DNA of 64,000 nt. It comes from Panagrolaimus kolymaensis. Taxonomy: Eukaryota; Nematoda; Chromadorea; Rhabditida; Panagrolaimidae. Of this stretch, positions 22,512 through 36,200 are shown one piece after another (position 1 is the first letter of the stretch; each line of letters opens with the position of its first letter). Position numbers and translations under genes: made by a program. The notes under the pieces were generated by a model that saw nothing but the letters and a program-made list of their open reading frames with translations, did no database searches and was not told the DNA's origin. The stretch covers positions 1,240,001-1,304,000 of the forward strand of contig JAJQJQ010000003.1 in the NCBI GenBank assembly GCA_028622995.1, written 5' to 3'.

Positions 22512-24824
22512 TCTTTTATTATTTTCAATTAAAACTTTAGAAAAAGACAACTACCATGTTTGTTGCTTTAATTTTAACTTCTAAAAATAAAAATATAGCA
22601 TTCAAAGAATTAAAAAAGTGAGATTGCGGTGGTGGTCATGTAAACACGAATAAATATAATAAAAAAAGAAGCTTTTTTTAAGGAGGCGATGACGATGATA
22701 CAAATATTTTTTTCCTCGGCAAAAAAATATTATGAATCGAAAAAAAGGTGCGCAAATGTGCCACACCTTTACCCATACGCTAACAATCAACAATCATTGT
22801 TGAATTTATAATGTAAAATTATTCAACAACAATATTGCGGCCATTATGAGAATGGCTAAAAAAGAAAACATCACCTCGAGGGCTTCAAAATACCTGTAAG
22901 CAATCTTTTGATTCGAGGAAAAGAATAAAAAAAAATGTATCAAAAAAGAATGGAAAAAACGATGAGCAACAAAAAGAAGGAGGATTTCGTTAAAAAAATA
23001 CAATAATCTAAATTAAATTCTTATAAAAAGTTTGTTTAAATTAAAAAGTTAAAAAAAATCTTAAAAGCTTTGATCAACAATCAAATTATGAAAAATCTTT
23101 GAAGCAAATCATTGGCTACTGATACAAGCAATAAAAAAAGTAAAAAAACGATCTCCTGCGGGAACCTGTCTTATTTGTTTGATTCTTTGCAAATTGTGAT
23201 TGCGGCTGTTGACTCACATTAAAAAAAGTGTGAAAAAGAGAAGACGTCTTTTTCACATTCAAATAAAAAACGGTATAGCTGATGGCTGCTGAAAGAATTG
23301 AATGGAATGGGATATGACACTGACGACACTATCCATCCCTTAGGAGATCCAGTCAGTAGTTGTTTGTTGTTAGAAGTGCCACGATCGCTGCCGCGCATGC
23401 AAACAATTCATTTTTTGTTGTTTTAATTTGCAAATAATAATAAAAAAATAAAACAGTAACATATAAAAAAAAGTGGCGCAACTAATTGGACAGTTTGTAT
23501 TACAGCCAGTCAAAATAATAATAAAAAACGTCATGGAGAGTGATCGTGATGTGGACGACGACGAAAGCTATTATTTTAGAAAGACTTATAGCGGTCAAGC
23601 TTTTGTAAAAAAAATGTATCATAAAAATGGAAGGAAAGAAAAAAATATGTGATTGAAATTTATTTTTGCAAAAAATTGGCAAAAGAAGATCACAGCTGTT
23701 ATGAATTTTTTTAGCACCTTTTTTATAAAATGAAAAGAAGAAGAAAATCAGAACATATTGTTACAGATGTTTTCAATAAAAAAAGTAAAAAGTAAAGTAA
23801 AGGTGCAAAAAAGATTTTTTTAGTACATAAATATATTACATATTCAAATTTTACAATCGAGGGATAATATTAGTATAATGGAAAAAAAGGAGCGAGCAAG
23901 GACATGACACCCTAAAACAGTTTGTTAGTTATTGCAGAACACCTGAAGAAAATCACACGCGCTACTCATTAATCATCGTTATCGGGCCAAAAACAGAGAG
24001 GATAGCGAGCTTCAGTTCAGTTTTCAAGTGGATATTAAGTATATGAAAGAAGAATCAATGAATGAAATGAAAAAAAAAGCGCTTTGTCCGATCATTTACT
24101 TAATCATATTAAAAAAATATATTTCAAAATGGGTTTTTATAAGAGTGTGAATCGTCTGTCGCTTGCTTTGCTGAAAAAAAATTAAGGTGAAGAGGAGCCT
24201 AGTGAGAAAAAAAGGACATAAATGACCTGGCAGGAGAAAAAAAGAAGAGAAGAGCAACGTTTTTACAAAATAAGAGCAAGCATTTAGTTTCAAGAACGCA
24301 TCATAAAGCTATAAAAAAATTCGGGCCAATCTTTTTATTTTTCCTCCTTTGACTGATTGTAAAAAAGAAGGATGGAAGGTTGTATTCCAAATACTTAAAA
24401 TAAAAAAAAGACAATAAAATAACGTAATAACAAAATAAAAAAAAGATTCTCATAAAAATACTTTAAAAATTATGGATTTAAAAAAATATTTAATTTTTTA
24501 AAAACAATGATTTAAATTTCAACAGCCGGTAAGTATTCATTCTTCCGTCCGTCGATCTTGGAATGTCAGGAACTATACCCTTCTTTCAAGCGGCGGTAAA
24601 ATTTATTACGGAGATTTTAATCAACTTTTATCCTCTTTCCTCTTTTGAGACAAAACAAAATTAAGTAACGATGGCCGACCCAAATAGCGCTAATTTTTTT
24701 ATATATCCTCAATTTTGCTGCTTGTTAAGATAATTTTATAAATTTTAAAAGTAACAGCTTTATTTTTTTAAACAATAAATCAATTTTAAAAATATTTATA
24801 AAAATAATAATTAATAAAAATAAT
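22512..24824. other. Intergenic region between formin start and class C GPCR end
   Basis: About 2.3 kb of AT-rich DNA. It likely contains the formin promoter and 5' UTR (22512 upward). One short perfect hairpin lies at 23229-23257. Nothing else recognised. Confidence 0.4.
23229..23257. repeat. Short hairpin, 11-bp stem
   Basis: TGTGAAAAAGA at 23229-23239 and TCTTTTTCACA at 23247-23257 are exact reverse complements around a 7-nt loop. It sits about 720 bp upstream of the formin start. Function unknown; chance occurrence in simple sequence is possible. Confidence 0.4.
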
Positions 24825-27800
24825 TTATGCAAAATTTGAAGCTTTATACTCACTCGCAATCGAACTGCGATAACTGAGCGGAACTTTTTGTTGTTGTGTA
24901 GCTTGAGTTTGAAGGGTTGCTGTTGCAGCAAAAGCATTATTTTCACTTCCACGATGATGATGACTATGATTAGGCGGCGGCATAGTAAATGTGTTTAAAG
25001 CTTGGCCAAAAAATGATGGTTGAACGAAGAGTCGTTGGTCCTTAAAAAAAATTCCCATAATTAAATCGGCAGAAAAAAGAAGAAATAAAACAAACCATTG
25101 ACATTTCCGTAGACATTCGATCAGATGTTTTAAATGGCCTTTCAACAAGATTTTCATTGGATGAACTTCCGGAAGGCTTACAAAAAACATTTTTACAATA
25201 TGCAAATAAAACATTTAAAATGGCATACGATAACATCACTAAAAAAACAAATAAATTTTGCGCTGGTGTTAAAAAGAAAAAGAGCAAGTTACTCACTTAT
25301 TGCAAAAACATGATCACGAATATTAAAACTTAACATTGGAAGTACCAAATAAAGAGCAATTCCAAAGACTAATGCAATAACAGAAATGATAACATGTTGT
25401 TGGCTTTCAGTATTTCGAATGCTTAAAACAGAGCAGAATAAACTAGCAATAATTAAAAATATATTGATTATCATGGAATGAAGAATTTGGTGTTCAAACT
25501 AAAATTAAAATTATAAAAGAAAAGTCCAAGTTGGAAGCAAAACCTTTAATCCTGGCGAACATCGCCATGAAAATTTCTCCGAAAATTGAACAAATTCAAG
25601 TTGGGTTGGATCTTCAAAAAATGACCATTCTGCTACAATAACAATTTGAATAATTACGATTACCAAACACATGGAAAGCATTGTGATCGGCGAAGCATAC
25701 GGCGATTTTTCACTTGCATTTGACATTAAAATATCTCTTCGCCAAATCATTATTGTCTAAAATCTAAAGCCTTTAAAAAATCTAGAAAATCTTTAATTTT
25801 TACCTTAATTAAAATAGGAGCAAAGATGCATGAAATTGCAACAGAAAAACATGTCTTTCGAATAGCACAAGTAATCCATGAAGGGCTCATAATAAAAAAT
25901 ATTGAAACTAAAGTAAGCAATGTGAGGCCAATAAACATTGTGATTGTGCAAACACAATATGGATCATCTCTTCCGCTTACAAGTTGTTGATAAATACATA
26001 AAAGGCAAACAAATGTGAAAAGAATAGCGATCACAGAAAAAATAAGGGTTGGCATGCTATGTAGGCCACCTTTAAATGAAGGTTGTCCACTAATTTTATG
26101 CCTCATAAATGCCATGCTTGAACAAGATGATTTTGGACATTTTGATACAACTCTCACTCGACTTCCATCTCTTTCTTCAACAAGTAAATCAGTGCCAGAT
26201 GTGTATGTTAGGCCTTTAGAATGGTCCCAAACAGCAATTTCTTCATAACTCACACTGCCATGTCGAAAGATAACTCGATTTAATACAAGCTCGGTGGATG
26301 GAAACCCAGCAGTGCTATTCATTTTAAAAGGGCCTTCAGAAAGAGGATGAACAAATTCGGCGGTTAACATAGCAGCAAATAAGCTTCGATATGGATCATT
26401 TAAGCAATCAGTTAAAGTATGAATAAGAGCTCCAGGGCAAACATGATCAGAAAGTCGTCGTAATGCAACAGCAACTGTATGAACGGCAAAACTGATAGGG
26501 GCGATATGGAGATCAGGAGAAATGGAAGTTAAATTTAAATTTTGTGAGTGCTGACAAGATCTGTAAAAAAAATTCATCTAAGCAAAATACTATTCGTATA
26601 TAATCATACCTCGAAAATTGTTCCCCGGGAGTTCGTTCACCATCAATATGACATTGAAAAGCTGTAGCCCAAAATTGTCGAAGCCATTGCTAAAAACTTT
26701 AAAAATGTTTCCATAACTAATAAAAAATTTCAAACTTGAGGGAATGGAAGTTTAGGGAAAGCATTCGTCAATTCTGTTAAATAATTATAATTGGTTGTAG
26801 CTCTATTAGTTAACGAAATTAAAAGTTGATCAAAATGTGGCCATGCATCTAAAAATGTTCTAGATGTTGACCATCGCTCATCTTGAAGTGACACCAAAAC
26901 AAAGCGTCCAGAAATAACCTAAATTTTATTTATAAGTTTAAAAAAAATTATGATGGATTTTACCATTTCATTATTAATAGCTTTAATAAAATCCAGCCAA
27001 CTTCTTTCACTATAAAGTACCAAAACTATTCGAGCTTCAGATAATAATAATTTTTGAACAACTGATTGTTGGATTTCAATTGTGGAAGCTCCTCTTATTT
27101 GAAGTTGCTCATCGAGACACATTTCTCGCTCAGATGCAATTTGTTGAAGCTTTTTAGCGCTTCTAAAACCAAAACAAATTTATATATGGCCATGAAAATA
27201 ACTGTGGGAACTTACGAAGCATGTAAATCATCAAAAACCACGCTAACACAAGTTGTCTGAGTATGTTTTAAAAGGTCTAAGATTGCTTGAAGAGGATGTT
27301 CTTCCGTTGGAAGGGTGCCTGTTGTAAGTACCTAAAGTTTCAATATGGTGGAAATTTGCATAATTAAAATAATTATATTTACTTGTTCCTGCGTTGTAAA
27401 GAAAGTGTTAATTGTTGGAATTCGAAGATAACTTGCAAACTCGTCAATATTGGGTAAATATGATCGATCATCACGAATAATAGCAATGATATCACTCCTA
27501 AAAAAATGAAGATGGTAAAGCTTATAAAATTTTTGGCTACTTTACTTGTTAATGTTTGTCCCAGATAAAAGTTCATAAAGATCAGCTAAGGTTCTCAAAT
27601 CGCTTGAACATGAATCAATAACAATGGCTCCAATATGAAGCCCAGATTCACGAAGATTATTTCCAGAATTTACATCATCCAAAGATTTTAAAAATGCTGC
27701 TAATCGAACAAATGCATTTACATCAACATTTCCACATTCAAATCCCTTTAAAAAATAAGTTCTTAAATCTAGTTTTTCTTTGATTTTTTAAAAATTAAGC

Positions 27801-28881
27801 TTGTTAGTTAATGATTTAAAAAATTTTATTTAATTTTTTTCTAATAATCTTCTTAACCGCGAACTCTTTTTCCTTTTTCCAAAAAGGAAGGTAATTAAAA
27901 GAATTGCGGCGCAAATCGAATTGACACTTGTACTAAATGCGTTCAAAGCTTAAAAGTAAACAACAGAAACAAAATTATTTGATTTTTTTAAATGGAAAAA
28001 AGTTTCAAAATGGGAAATTTGTCGCTGGAATATTTTTTGACAGTTTTTAAAACGGAAGTGAATTTTTTCAAATATTTAAATTATTGAAAAATGAAGCGTT
28101 TATTAATTTTTCAAAATCTTACTTGAGAGTTTGATGATTCATGAATAGGAATAATAGCCAAAATATATAATCTTCGATTTGATGGAATCACAAGAATATC
28201 ATTTAAAAGGCGATAACTTGGAACAGAAATATGAGCATTCGACCTTAATGCCGCATATTCAACTTGTTGAAGAGTTCCTTCAAAAGTTGTAATGGGTTTT
28301 GCAGATTGGGAATTAACTCGATTAAGTTTGGATAATTTTGCCAATGGACGACTGATGGAAAGTTGAGGTTGACGAGTAATTTTAACCGATGGTGGAGTGG
28401 CAGATGAATAAAAAGCTGTTCCATTCGTTGTTGATACCCTGGAACGGAAAGTGGTGGTCGAAGAAGGAGGCATGGTTTGCTTCGTTTCATGAGTATTGTA
28501 ATAATATGTTTGAGTTGCAGAGGTTGTTGGCGAAGAAGAAGCTGTTTCAGGATAATAGGAAGTAGTAGCCGTAGGAAAAGCTGCAAATTGTTGTCCTACA
28601 TAACTCATAGATGGAATGATATATTGTGGCGGAGGAATATTTTGTTGATAATTATCCGGAAGTAATTGTTTATATGGATTTACACTTAAAAATTGTGATA
28701 TTTCTTCCATTGTTGTTGGATATGTTCTTGAATTAGTGCCATCGTTTTGGGTATTTCTCGATCGAAAATCAATTCCATGAACTAAAGTTGTCGTTGAAAA
28801 TATTAATAAACAAAGTAATAATATAAAAAGTTTTGGCATTATGAAATTGGGAATTATGAAGCAATTAATGGGTCGAATCAT
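24825..28881 (-). CDS. Class C (mGluR-like) G protein-coupled receptor without cysteine-rich domain
   Basis: Twelve minus-strand exons (28881-28123, 27745-27546, 27497-27383, 27331-27216, 27162-26964, 26918-26736, 26689-26610, 26560-25804, 25756-25544, 25498-25297, 25238-25096, 25040-24825) give 1060 residues in phase. A signal peptide ([20 protein letters not shown], second Met) is followed by about 190 Ser/Thr/Pro/Tyr-rich residues. A Venus-flytrap ligand domain runs from about 235 to 690: [53 protein letters not shown]. Seven membrane helices span about 715-975. The loop before TM1 lacks the nine-cysteine domain of true mGluRs. The tail is His/Gln-rich. The last exon was read through a weak GTGAGT to the stop at 24825. 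Ligand is unknown; an orphan nematode class C receptor is most likely. Confidence 0.85.
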
Positions 28882-31800
28882 CTTAAAACGATGATTTTAG
28901 AATAAACATTGCTACTTTTTTTGTTTCTTACTTTTTGCTACATATTTTTTTGTTTCTAAGGCGGAGCCATTTTACTTGAGAGAGGTACATAACTGAAGGG
29001 AAACTTTTTTGCTAACGACAAAAAAAAGGTATTCCACCATTGCTTCGCTTCACCTGTCAGCCAGCGATGGTTACGACGACGATGACTTCTTTAATCTGTA
29101 TCGCATTTTTTAAAAGAGAATTTCAAATTGCTACTAGCTAACTCAAAACTAACTTCGCACATTTTCCCTTTTTCTTTTCTCGAATGAGCTTCAGATGAAC
29201 AAGTAAGCCACGTACAAAAACATTGTTGTAAATTTTTTAGGATTAGCGGCATTTGACCATAGAAGATTAGTGACTTTTTTCTTGAGGACAAAAATAGTTT
29301 TTTTTAATTCAATGAAAAAGCAAATAGTTTAAAGAATATGGAATTTTTTTTTCGTTCGAACATGATTTTTTTTATAAAAAAGTCAAGTTTAAAAACAAGT
29401 ACAAAATACAATGAAAATTTTTGACAATCTTCTTCAATGAAGAATAAAAAAAGACCTCGAAGCATAATAAAAATAAAACAACGATGGCAAATGGCCACCA
29501 GACGCGCAACCAAGAAAAAAAATAGTTGCAGCGGCACCTGCTTTTTCTATCATTGTGGAGCAGAGCAATAAACATGTTCTCATTTCTCATCATTCAATAA
29601 TGCATTTTGCTTCAAAATCATTAGGTCATCGTCATCCATCCACCTCATTTTTTATTTTCCAGAATTATTATGATCGCACTTTTTTTCTTCCATAATTATT
29701 TTTTTGCCTTTTAATGTTAAAAAGCAATGAACTAACTAACTTTTTTTTCAACACATTTGACCGTCATATTTTTCCGTTTTCCCGAAAAAAATATAATTGC
29801 TGTAACTGTTTTTGTTTGTTTTATTTTCAGCAAATTTGATGGTCAAACGTGTCAATTTTAGAGGGGTAGCTGGTAACTGCAGGTAGATGAGGATGAAAGG
29901 CCATTCACCATCGCCATTTTTAAATAAATTGACACAAGATTTTTGAAACAACATTCTTTTTTTTTTGTTTGAAACTCGCGCGGAAGTTAAATCTCTCTCT
30001 CTCTCGCTAGCTTTTTGATGTCTCTTTTTTCGGTTATAAAGAAGAGTATTGTTCCGACGAAATAAATCCTCTTCCTTTAAAGACAGTTAGTTGCATGCTT
30101 CTTTTTTTAGTCTTGCGGCATTTTTTCTTTATTTTCTTTTCCCTTAACTGACTCATCTTCGCGCATTTTCAATGCATGGCAGTTTTTTAAGCTTTGACGA
30201 GTTAAAGCTAACTTAAACTCAGCTAATGAGCTAAAAACGAAATATTTTGATGGAAGGAAAAGGAACAGACTCTCAACAAAAAAATAGAATTTGTCTTTTT
30301 AAATCGTCTGCCAGCATTGTTTCCTTTATTTTTTCATTTCAAAAACATGCAATGCGCGACTTCTTCGAGTCGTGCCTTTATTTTAATCTTTTATCGCGAT
30401 CAAAAAAATTAAATAAATAATATTATAACCCCCATTTTTGTGGCCATAATTTTTTTATTTCGTTTTTTTATTTGTTTGTTTGAAATTTCTACCCCTTGAG
30501 CAGCAGCAGCAGGAGCAACGATAACCATCATCAAGAACGAACGAGCTTACAAAAAAAAAAAAGAATAAGATTAATTGTTGGTACATACTGCTGACTGCTG
30601 CTGCAAAAAAGAAAAGAAAAGAAAAAAGAGTTTTAAATCAATTTATTTATTTTTTAAACAAAGTCAACTTTGCGCAGTTTCTTTTTTTCTCTTTTTATTT
30701 TCTTTAATCATAACATTATTTTTTTTCAATAAAAAAATATTTATCGACAACGACGTGAAAATACATAAGAATCCCAAAAGCAAGCAAAATGTTGCTTGCT
30801 TGCTGAGGTGTTTTTGCAATGACTCAAAGGCATTGTTCCATCTATTCTTCTAAAAGCTTGCATTTTTTCCGGACGTTATTTTTTTTATAAAATTTTTTTT
30901 GATAGGCGTTTGAAAAAAGTTTCAGGAGCAAGAAAAAAGCGAAGAATTACAACTTTTTAATAAAAAAAAACAATAGTTATTTTTCTTCTTTTTTTAAACA
31001 AGGAAAAGTGTTTGAGAATTTAAAAGATTCCTTGAGTGTGTTCACTTTTATTTTTTGGGTGTCGATGGATTGGTTGTTGGTTGGTCAACAATAAAATCTT
31101 TTTTGTTTACTTTTTTATTTTAAAATCCGATTGTTGTTGTACTCTCTTTCTCGTATTTTAAGAATGAAACTTTAAGTGACCCAAGACTTCTTGATTTTTC
31201 TTGGATCGATTAAATCAAGTTTTTATTTTAAACTTTCTTATTTTTGCCATTTTGCTTTTTAAAATATTCTTCGAAAAACATCTTCGAAGTTTGTGTTTTT
31301 CCGCTTTCCGCTCTCCTGAGGGAAGAAGAAGCAAGAACACAAGCTGTCAATACATTTATTTATGAAGGACAACAAAAAAAAATGGATGAATGCCTTATAG
31401 GAATAAAAAGCTCTTGTTAGTTTTTGCTTTCTTTTACATATTTTTTTAGAAAAAAAAGTGGGCCATTTTTTGACCAACGGCACCCATAAGTGCCACCTCC
31501 TTGCGGCGGTTTCTTTTCTTTATTTTTTCGCCTTCTTTTTTGCATGTAGTAACTAACACGTGTTTCGCAACATTTTTCGTTTGTCACAGTTATTTTTCTC
31601 GTTTCTTCAAATTTCTTTTAGTTTTGTTTCTCGAACACTAATGACACCTGAGGTTTTCTCCTATTTTTTAAATAATAATTTCTGAGTCAGCTCCAAAATA
31701 GTTTCCGGTTAAAAAAAATATTTAGAAACCAAAACGATGACAATGAAAAATGGTAAAAATCTCAGTCATCCTTGTCGTTGATGTCCATTTCATTTAGCTA

Positions 31801-33274
31801 TAGATCATCAATTTGAGCGTCCAACCAACCGTTTTTCCTCATTTCTCTACTTTTTTTTTATCTTGCAGCCTGACTGACTGACTACTACCAAGCTTTATGG
31901 ATTTGAACGATTGACTGACTGACGAGTAGTTAGTTAGCCGCCAAATCCATAACTCTCTCTTTTTTCTCTAACTTGACAAGATTTTTTAGAATTTTTTTTC
32001 GGGGGCGAGAAACTTGTGGGCGGGTATAAAGACGACAAAAACGATGGCAGCGGTGCCATCACTCACAATAGTGCACCTCAAAAAAAAAAATAGCCGTAAG
32101 TTGCTGGATATATAGATATACTCACCATCATTGAGAGGAAAAGCTTGTCGTCTAGTCCTGAGAGATCGGCTCTCTCTAACTCTAAAGAACGGCAGCAGCC
32201 AACAGCTGCTGCTTTAAGCAATGATCGACCGATGCCGCTGCTGTTGCTTTGGCTCAGATTTGTCCGTTGCTTAAAAAAGTTGTAGTAGCTTTTTATGCAG
32301 AAAGCAAAGAAATGTCGGATATTCCAGCAGCAGTAGCAAAAAGTCAGATCAAGCTTACAAAAAAAAACGAGAGATATCCCACTTTGGGACACATCGGACA
32401 AACTCACCAGTCAAGTCGCCATTATCGACGGACAAACCCCTGTGGCGGCGATTTTTTTTATTTGTTTCTGGATGGAAACAAAAATAAAATGCCGGAGCTG
32501 TAATAAGCAAACATATTTTTTCTTGTTGCTTCTATTGCATTTGTACAATTTGCAATGTTTATTTTGTTTGTTTAATGAGAAATATTTGAGGTGATTGGTT
32601 TCCATTTAAAAAATAAATAAAAAACGTAGGAGCCTTTTTTTGAACTTTCTTTTTTCTTCTAAATCTTTGATTTATTTTTTTTGCGCTGGTTTCTTTTGAT
32701 TTTTTGATGAAGTCATTTTCGCTTTCCTTTTCTTTCGTTTCTTTTGTTTTTATGTGTTTCCTTTTTATAAAACCCTTCCTTTAAAAACAGTTAAAAACTT
32801 TTTTATGTAAAATCGTAAATTTCCATATTCTTGTACGTACAAAATGGACGATACATAAATGTAAAAAAAGAAGATAAAAGGAGTGGCGAACTTCCATTAA
32901 AAGTTAAAATAAAAACTCTTCTTTTTTTTTGTTGCGGTTGTTGTTGCTGTTGAGCCCTTTGGGCATTGATTGGAGATGGCTGCAACAGCATTATCAAGAG
33001 CAGCAGCAGTTGGTTAGTTGGTGGTAGTAGTGGCGATCGGCGTCGATGAAGGTGGCAGTCAGGCTGATGCTGTCCATAAAGATTGAATTAACTCCCTATT
33101 TTCCTTCTCCCTTTGTTGTCACCACCTTCCTTTAAATGCTTTCGATTTTTTTTTCTACATTTTTTAAGTTAAATTCTTCATCAGCGTGAATTACGAGAGA
33201 GCCTTAATTTTTCGAGAACTTTAATTAAATCAATTTTTTTATTCTTATTTCTAGGTACCGCCATCGACCGTATC
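28882..33274. other. Long divergent upstream region (class C GPCR / integrin alpha)
   Basis: About 4.4 kb separate two divergent genes. It is rich in poly-T and poly-A tracts, with a short (TC)n run at 29992-30004. The ATG of the class C receptor directly follows a TTTTAAG acceptor, and the integrin ATG lies 20 nt after a TTTCTAG acceptor (ends 33254), so both genes either have upstream noncoding exons here or are trans-spliced. Candidate minus-strand exons are listed separately. Confidence 0.4.
32126..32353 (-). other. Candidate 5' exon of the class C receptor gene
   Basis: On the minus strand this 228-bp block is bounded by an acceptor (TTTTTTTTGTAAG, ending at 32354) and a perfect donor (ATGATG|GTGAGTAT at 32126). 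A further donor (GACTG|GTGAGTTT) ends an upstream block at 32408, leaving a 54-bp intron between them. The block is open in one frame for 76 codons, but its protein has no recognisable composition, so 5' UTR is more likely. Linking it to the exon at 28881 is inference. Confidence 0.3.
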
Positions 33275-36200
33275 ATGTTTGGGTCGCCTCTATTTTGGGC
33301 GAGGCCGCCATGGTTATTTTTATGTTTTTTAATTATTATACAACAATTGGCCTCTGTTAGCAGTTTTAATGTGGATGTTAAAAAGCCCTTAGTTCATAGA
33401 TCCAGTGGCGGTGGATCATTTGGTTATTCAATCGATTTTTATCATTCGGGTACAACAAAATAGTAAGTAACTGACCATTCAAAAAATAATAATAAAAACG
33501 CAACTTTTTTAAACAAAAAATTTTTTTTATAGTTTATTGGTTGGTGCTCCATTTGGACAATCAAGTCAACGGGGTATCGTTAATGGTGGCGTCGTATATG
33601 CTTGCGATGTTCGCAGTCAGCGATGTTCACAAATGCATTTTGATCAAACAGGTATGAAAAAAAATATTTCAAAGCGTCCACGCATTTTTTTCTTAACCAG
33701 CTGGCTGGCAAGAAAAATTCACTTTTCATTTTTCTTTATTTATTTTTTTGCAATTTAACAACCTTGAAAAAAAAACTTAAAAGAATTTTGTCGGCTGTTT
33801 TTTTTTATTTGCCGACCGATTTTTATTGCAATTTAATTATCCGCAATTTACTTTTTTAAACATGAAAGAAAAATTTGCATTTAATGAATGACATTTATTT
33901 ATTTTTTTTAGGAAATGAACAACGTCTTAATGGATCGACGAGACTTAACATTGAAGATAAATCATATCAAATGTTTGGAGCCACTGTGGTTGCATCCAAA
34001 AAGGGAAATGCCGCTCTTGTAAGCATTAAATTAATTTTTAAGCTTGTCAAATGAAAAAATAATATTTAGGCTTGTGCTCCACATTACAAATATTTTTTCT
34101 CCAAATTTGAAGTAATTGAACCTGTTGGAACTTGTTATTATGCAACAGATAATTTCCAAAAAATTGATGAATTTGCTCCATGCAGACAAGAACCCGCTCG
34201 ACATGGTCATCATCGATTTGGTTATGGCATGTGTGGCTTTAGTGCAGCTATTCCAGATGAAGGAGATTCTCGACTTTTTATTTCTGCTCCAGGTACATGG
34301 TATTGGCAAGGAGCAGTATTTTCACAAAATATTAATAATAAAACTGATCGACCCAATACTCGTGAAGGGCCTGCCCATACTGATCACCATCAAATGGGTA
34401 AACAAATTTGAGGCATTTTCAAATCTTCAAAAATAATTCTTTAGGTTATTCCACTGCTGCTGGTGATTTTGATGGCGATGGACTCGATGACATCGTTGCG
34501 GGTGTTCCACGTGGAAATGAACTTGTTGGCATGGTTGGTATTCCTCTTCCTTTTTTCACACCACTCTTAAATTCAATTATTTACGCTATTTATTTTTATT
34601 TTTTTTAGGTGTCAATTTATACTCGAGACCTTCATGGAATAGTAAATTTAACTGATGAAAAAGGGCAACGAGGTCAATATTTTGGTGGAAGTGTAGCGGT
34701 CACAGATTTAAATAAGGATGGCCTCGATGATTTAATTGTAGGCTCTCCCTTTTACACTAATTACAAAACTGCTTATGATGCAAAAACTCAAGAACATAAA
34801 CCTCTATATGATATTGGAAAAGTTATGGTTTACATTCAAACTGGAGCAGGAACTTTTAAAGAACCCATTCATCTTCTTGGTCACTCACAATGGTCAAGAT
34901 TTGGATATTCCATTGCAGCTGCAGGCGATTTAAATGGAGATGGATACAATGATTTTATTGTGGGTGCTCCATATGATGGAGAAAATAAACGTGGAGCAGT
35001 TTATATTTATCATGGTTCAGAAGATGGAGTTCGAGAAGAATTTACTCAAAGAATTAGCGCAAGCGATTTGAATCCAGATTTAAAATCTTTTGGTTTTTCT
35101 GTTGCTGGTTCACGGGATATTGATGATAATGGATATCCTGATATTGCTGTTGGTGCATCAGAAAGCAACCAAGCTGTAATTCTTCGAACTAAACCCGTTA
35201 TGCAAATTACGGGATCGGTTAAAACCAATAGGAAAACAATTAATTTGGAGGATAAACTTTGTTCAAGTGATTTTGGTCGAATGCCTTGGTTTGTTACTAA
35301 ATATTTTTAGTTTCATTTTATATTTCTGAATGATTTTAGCGAAAAGCTTAAATTTTGTATTAAATACAATGGCAAGCTTCGTCCTGAGCATAACAATCTC
35401 GATGTAAAAGTACAAATCAGACTCGACAATAAAAAACTTGGTGAACCACGAGCCTTCTTCTCTCCAAAAGAATTAGTAAGCGTCTATAAAAAAAATAATG
35501 ATTCATGTCTCATTTTTCATTTTTTATTGTTTTTAGGCCCGAAAACGTAATATTAAAATTTCGCCTGAATCGACATCAAAAAATCAACCAGATATTATTG
35601 AACAAACTTTAACGATGACTAAGAATCGTGAACTTTGTGAAACGCATGATGTATATGTTCCAGATACAATTCGAGATAAAATTTCACCCATTATTATTAG
35701 CATAAATTACACATATGTTGAAAAGCGACTTAGTGGTGATTTATTGGAACCAGCTGTGGATACAACTTTGCCTCAAGCATTTACAACGGAATTAGTCATT
35801 GAAAAAGATTGCGGTGAAGACAATGTTTGTATACCAGATTTAAAAATGACTGCAAAACCTACGCGTGAAAAGTTTACTCTTGGAACCACTGATAATTCTT
35901 TACTCACAAATGTATCTATTACAAATTCTGGTGAAGCATCATATTTGACACAATTATTTATCACCATTCCACCTGGATTTGAATATGGTGGAATTGAAAA
36001 GTATGAAACTAAACAATCTATTTCATGCTCGCCATCTGAACATAATACAAACAAAAAAGATGAACCATATGATTTTGTTTGCGACATTGGTAATCCATTG
36101 CCTGCAAATGAAAAAGTTGATTTCGGTGTTAGACTTACTGGAACCAATGTTGATACTTCAAAAGAAAATGTTGAAGTTAAAATGAGGGTTAACAGTACCA

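Noticed and set aside
22512..22800. Additional upstream formin exon ending at ACATG|GTAGTT near 22553
   Set aside because: The donor is plausible but no clean acceptor lies before the ATG at 22511 and the reading frame is not decisive; mentioned only as a possibility in the formin entry.
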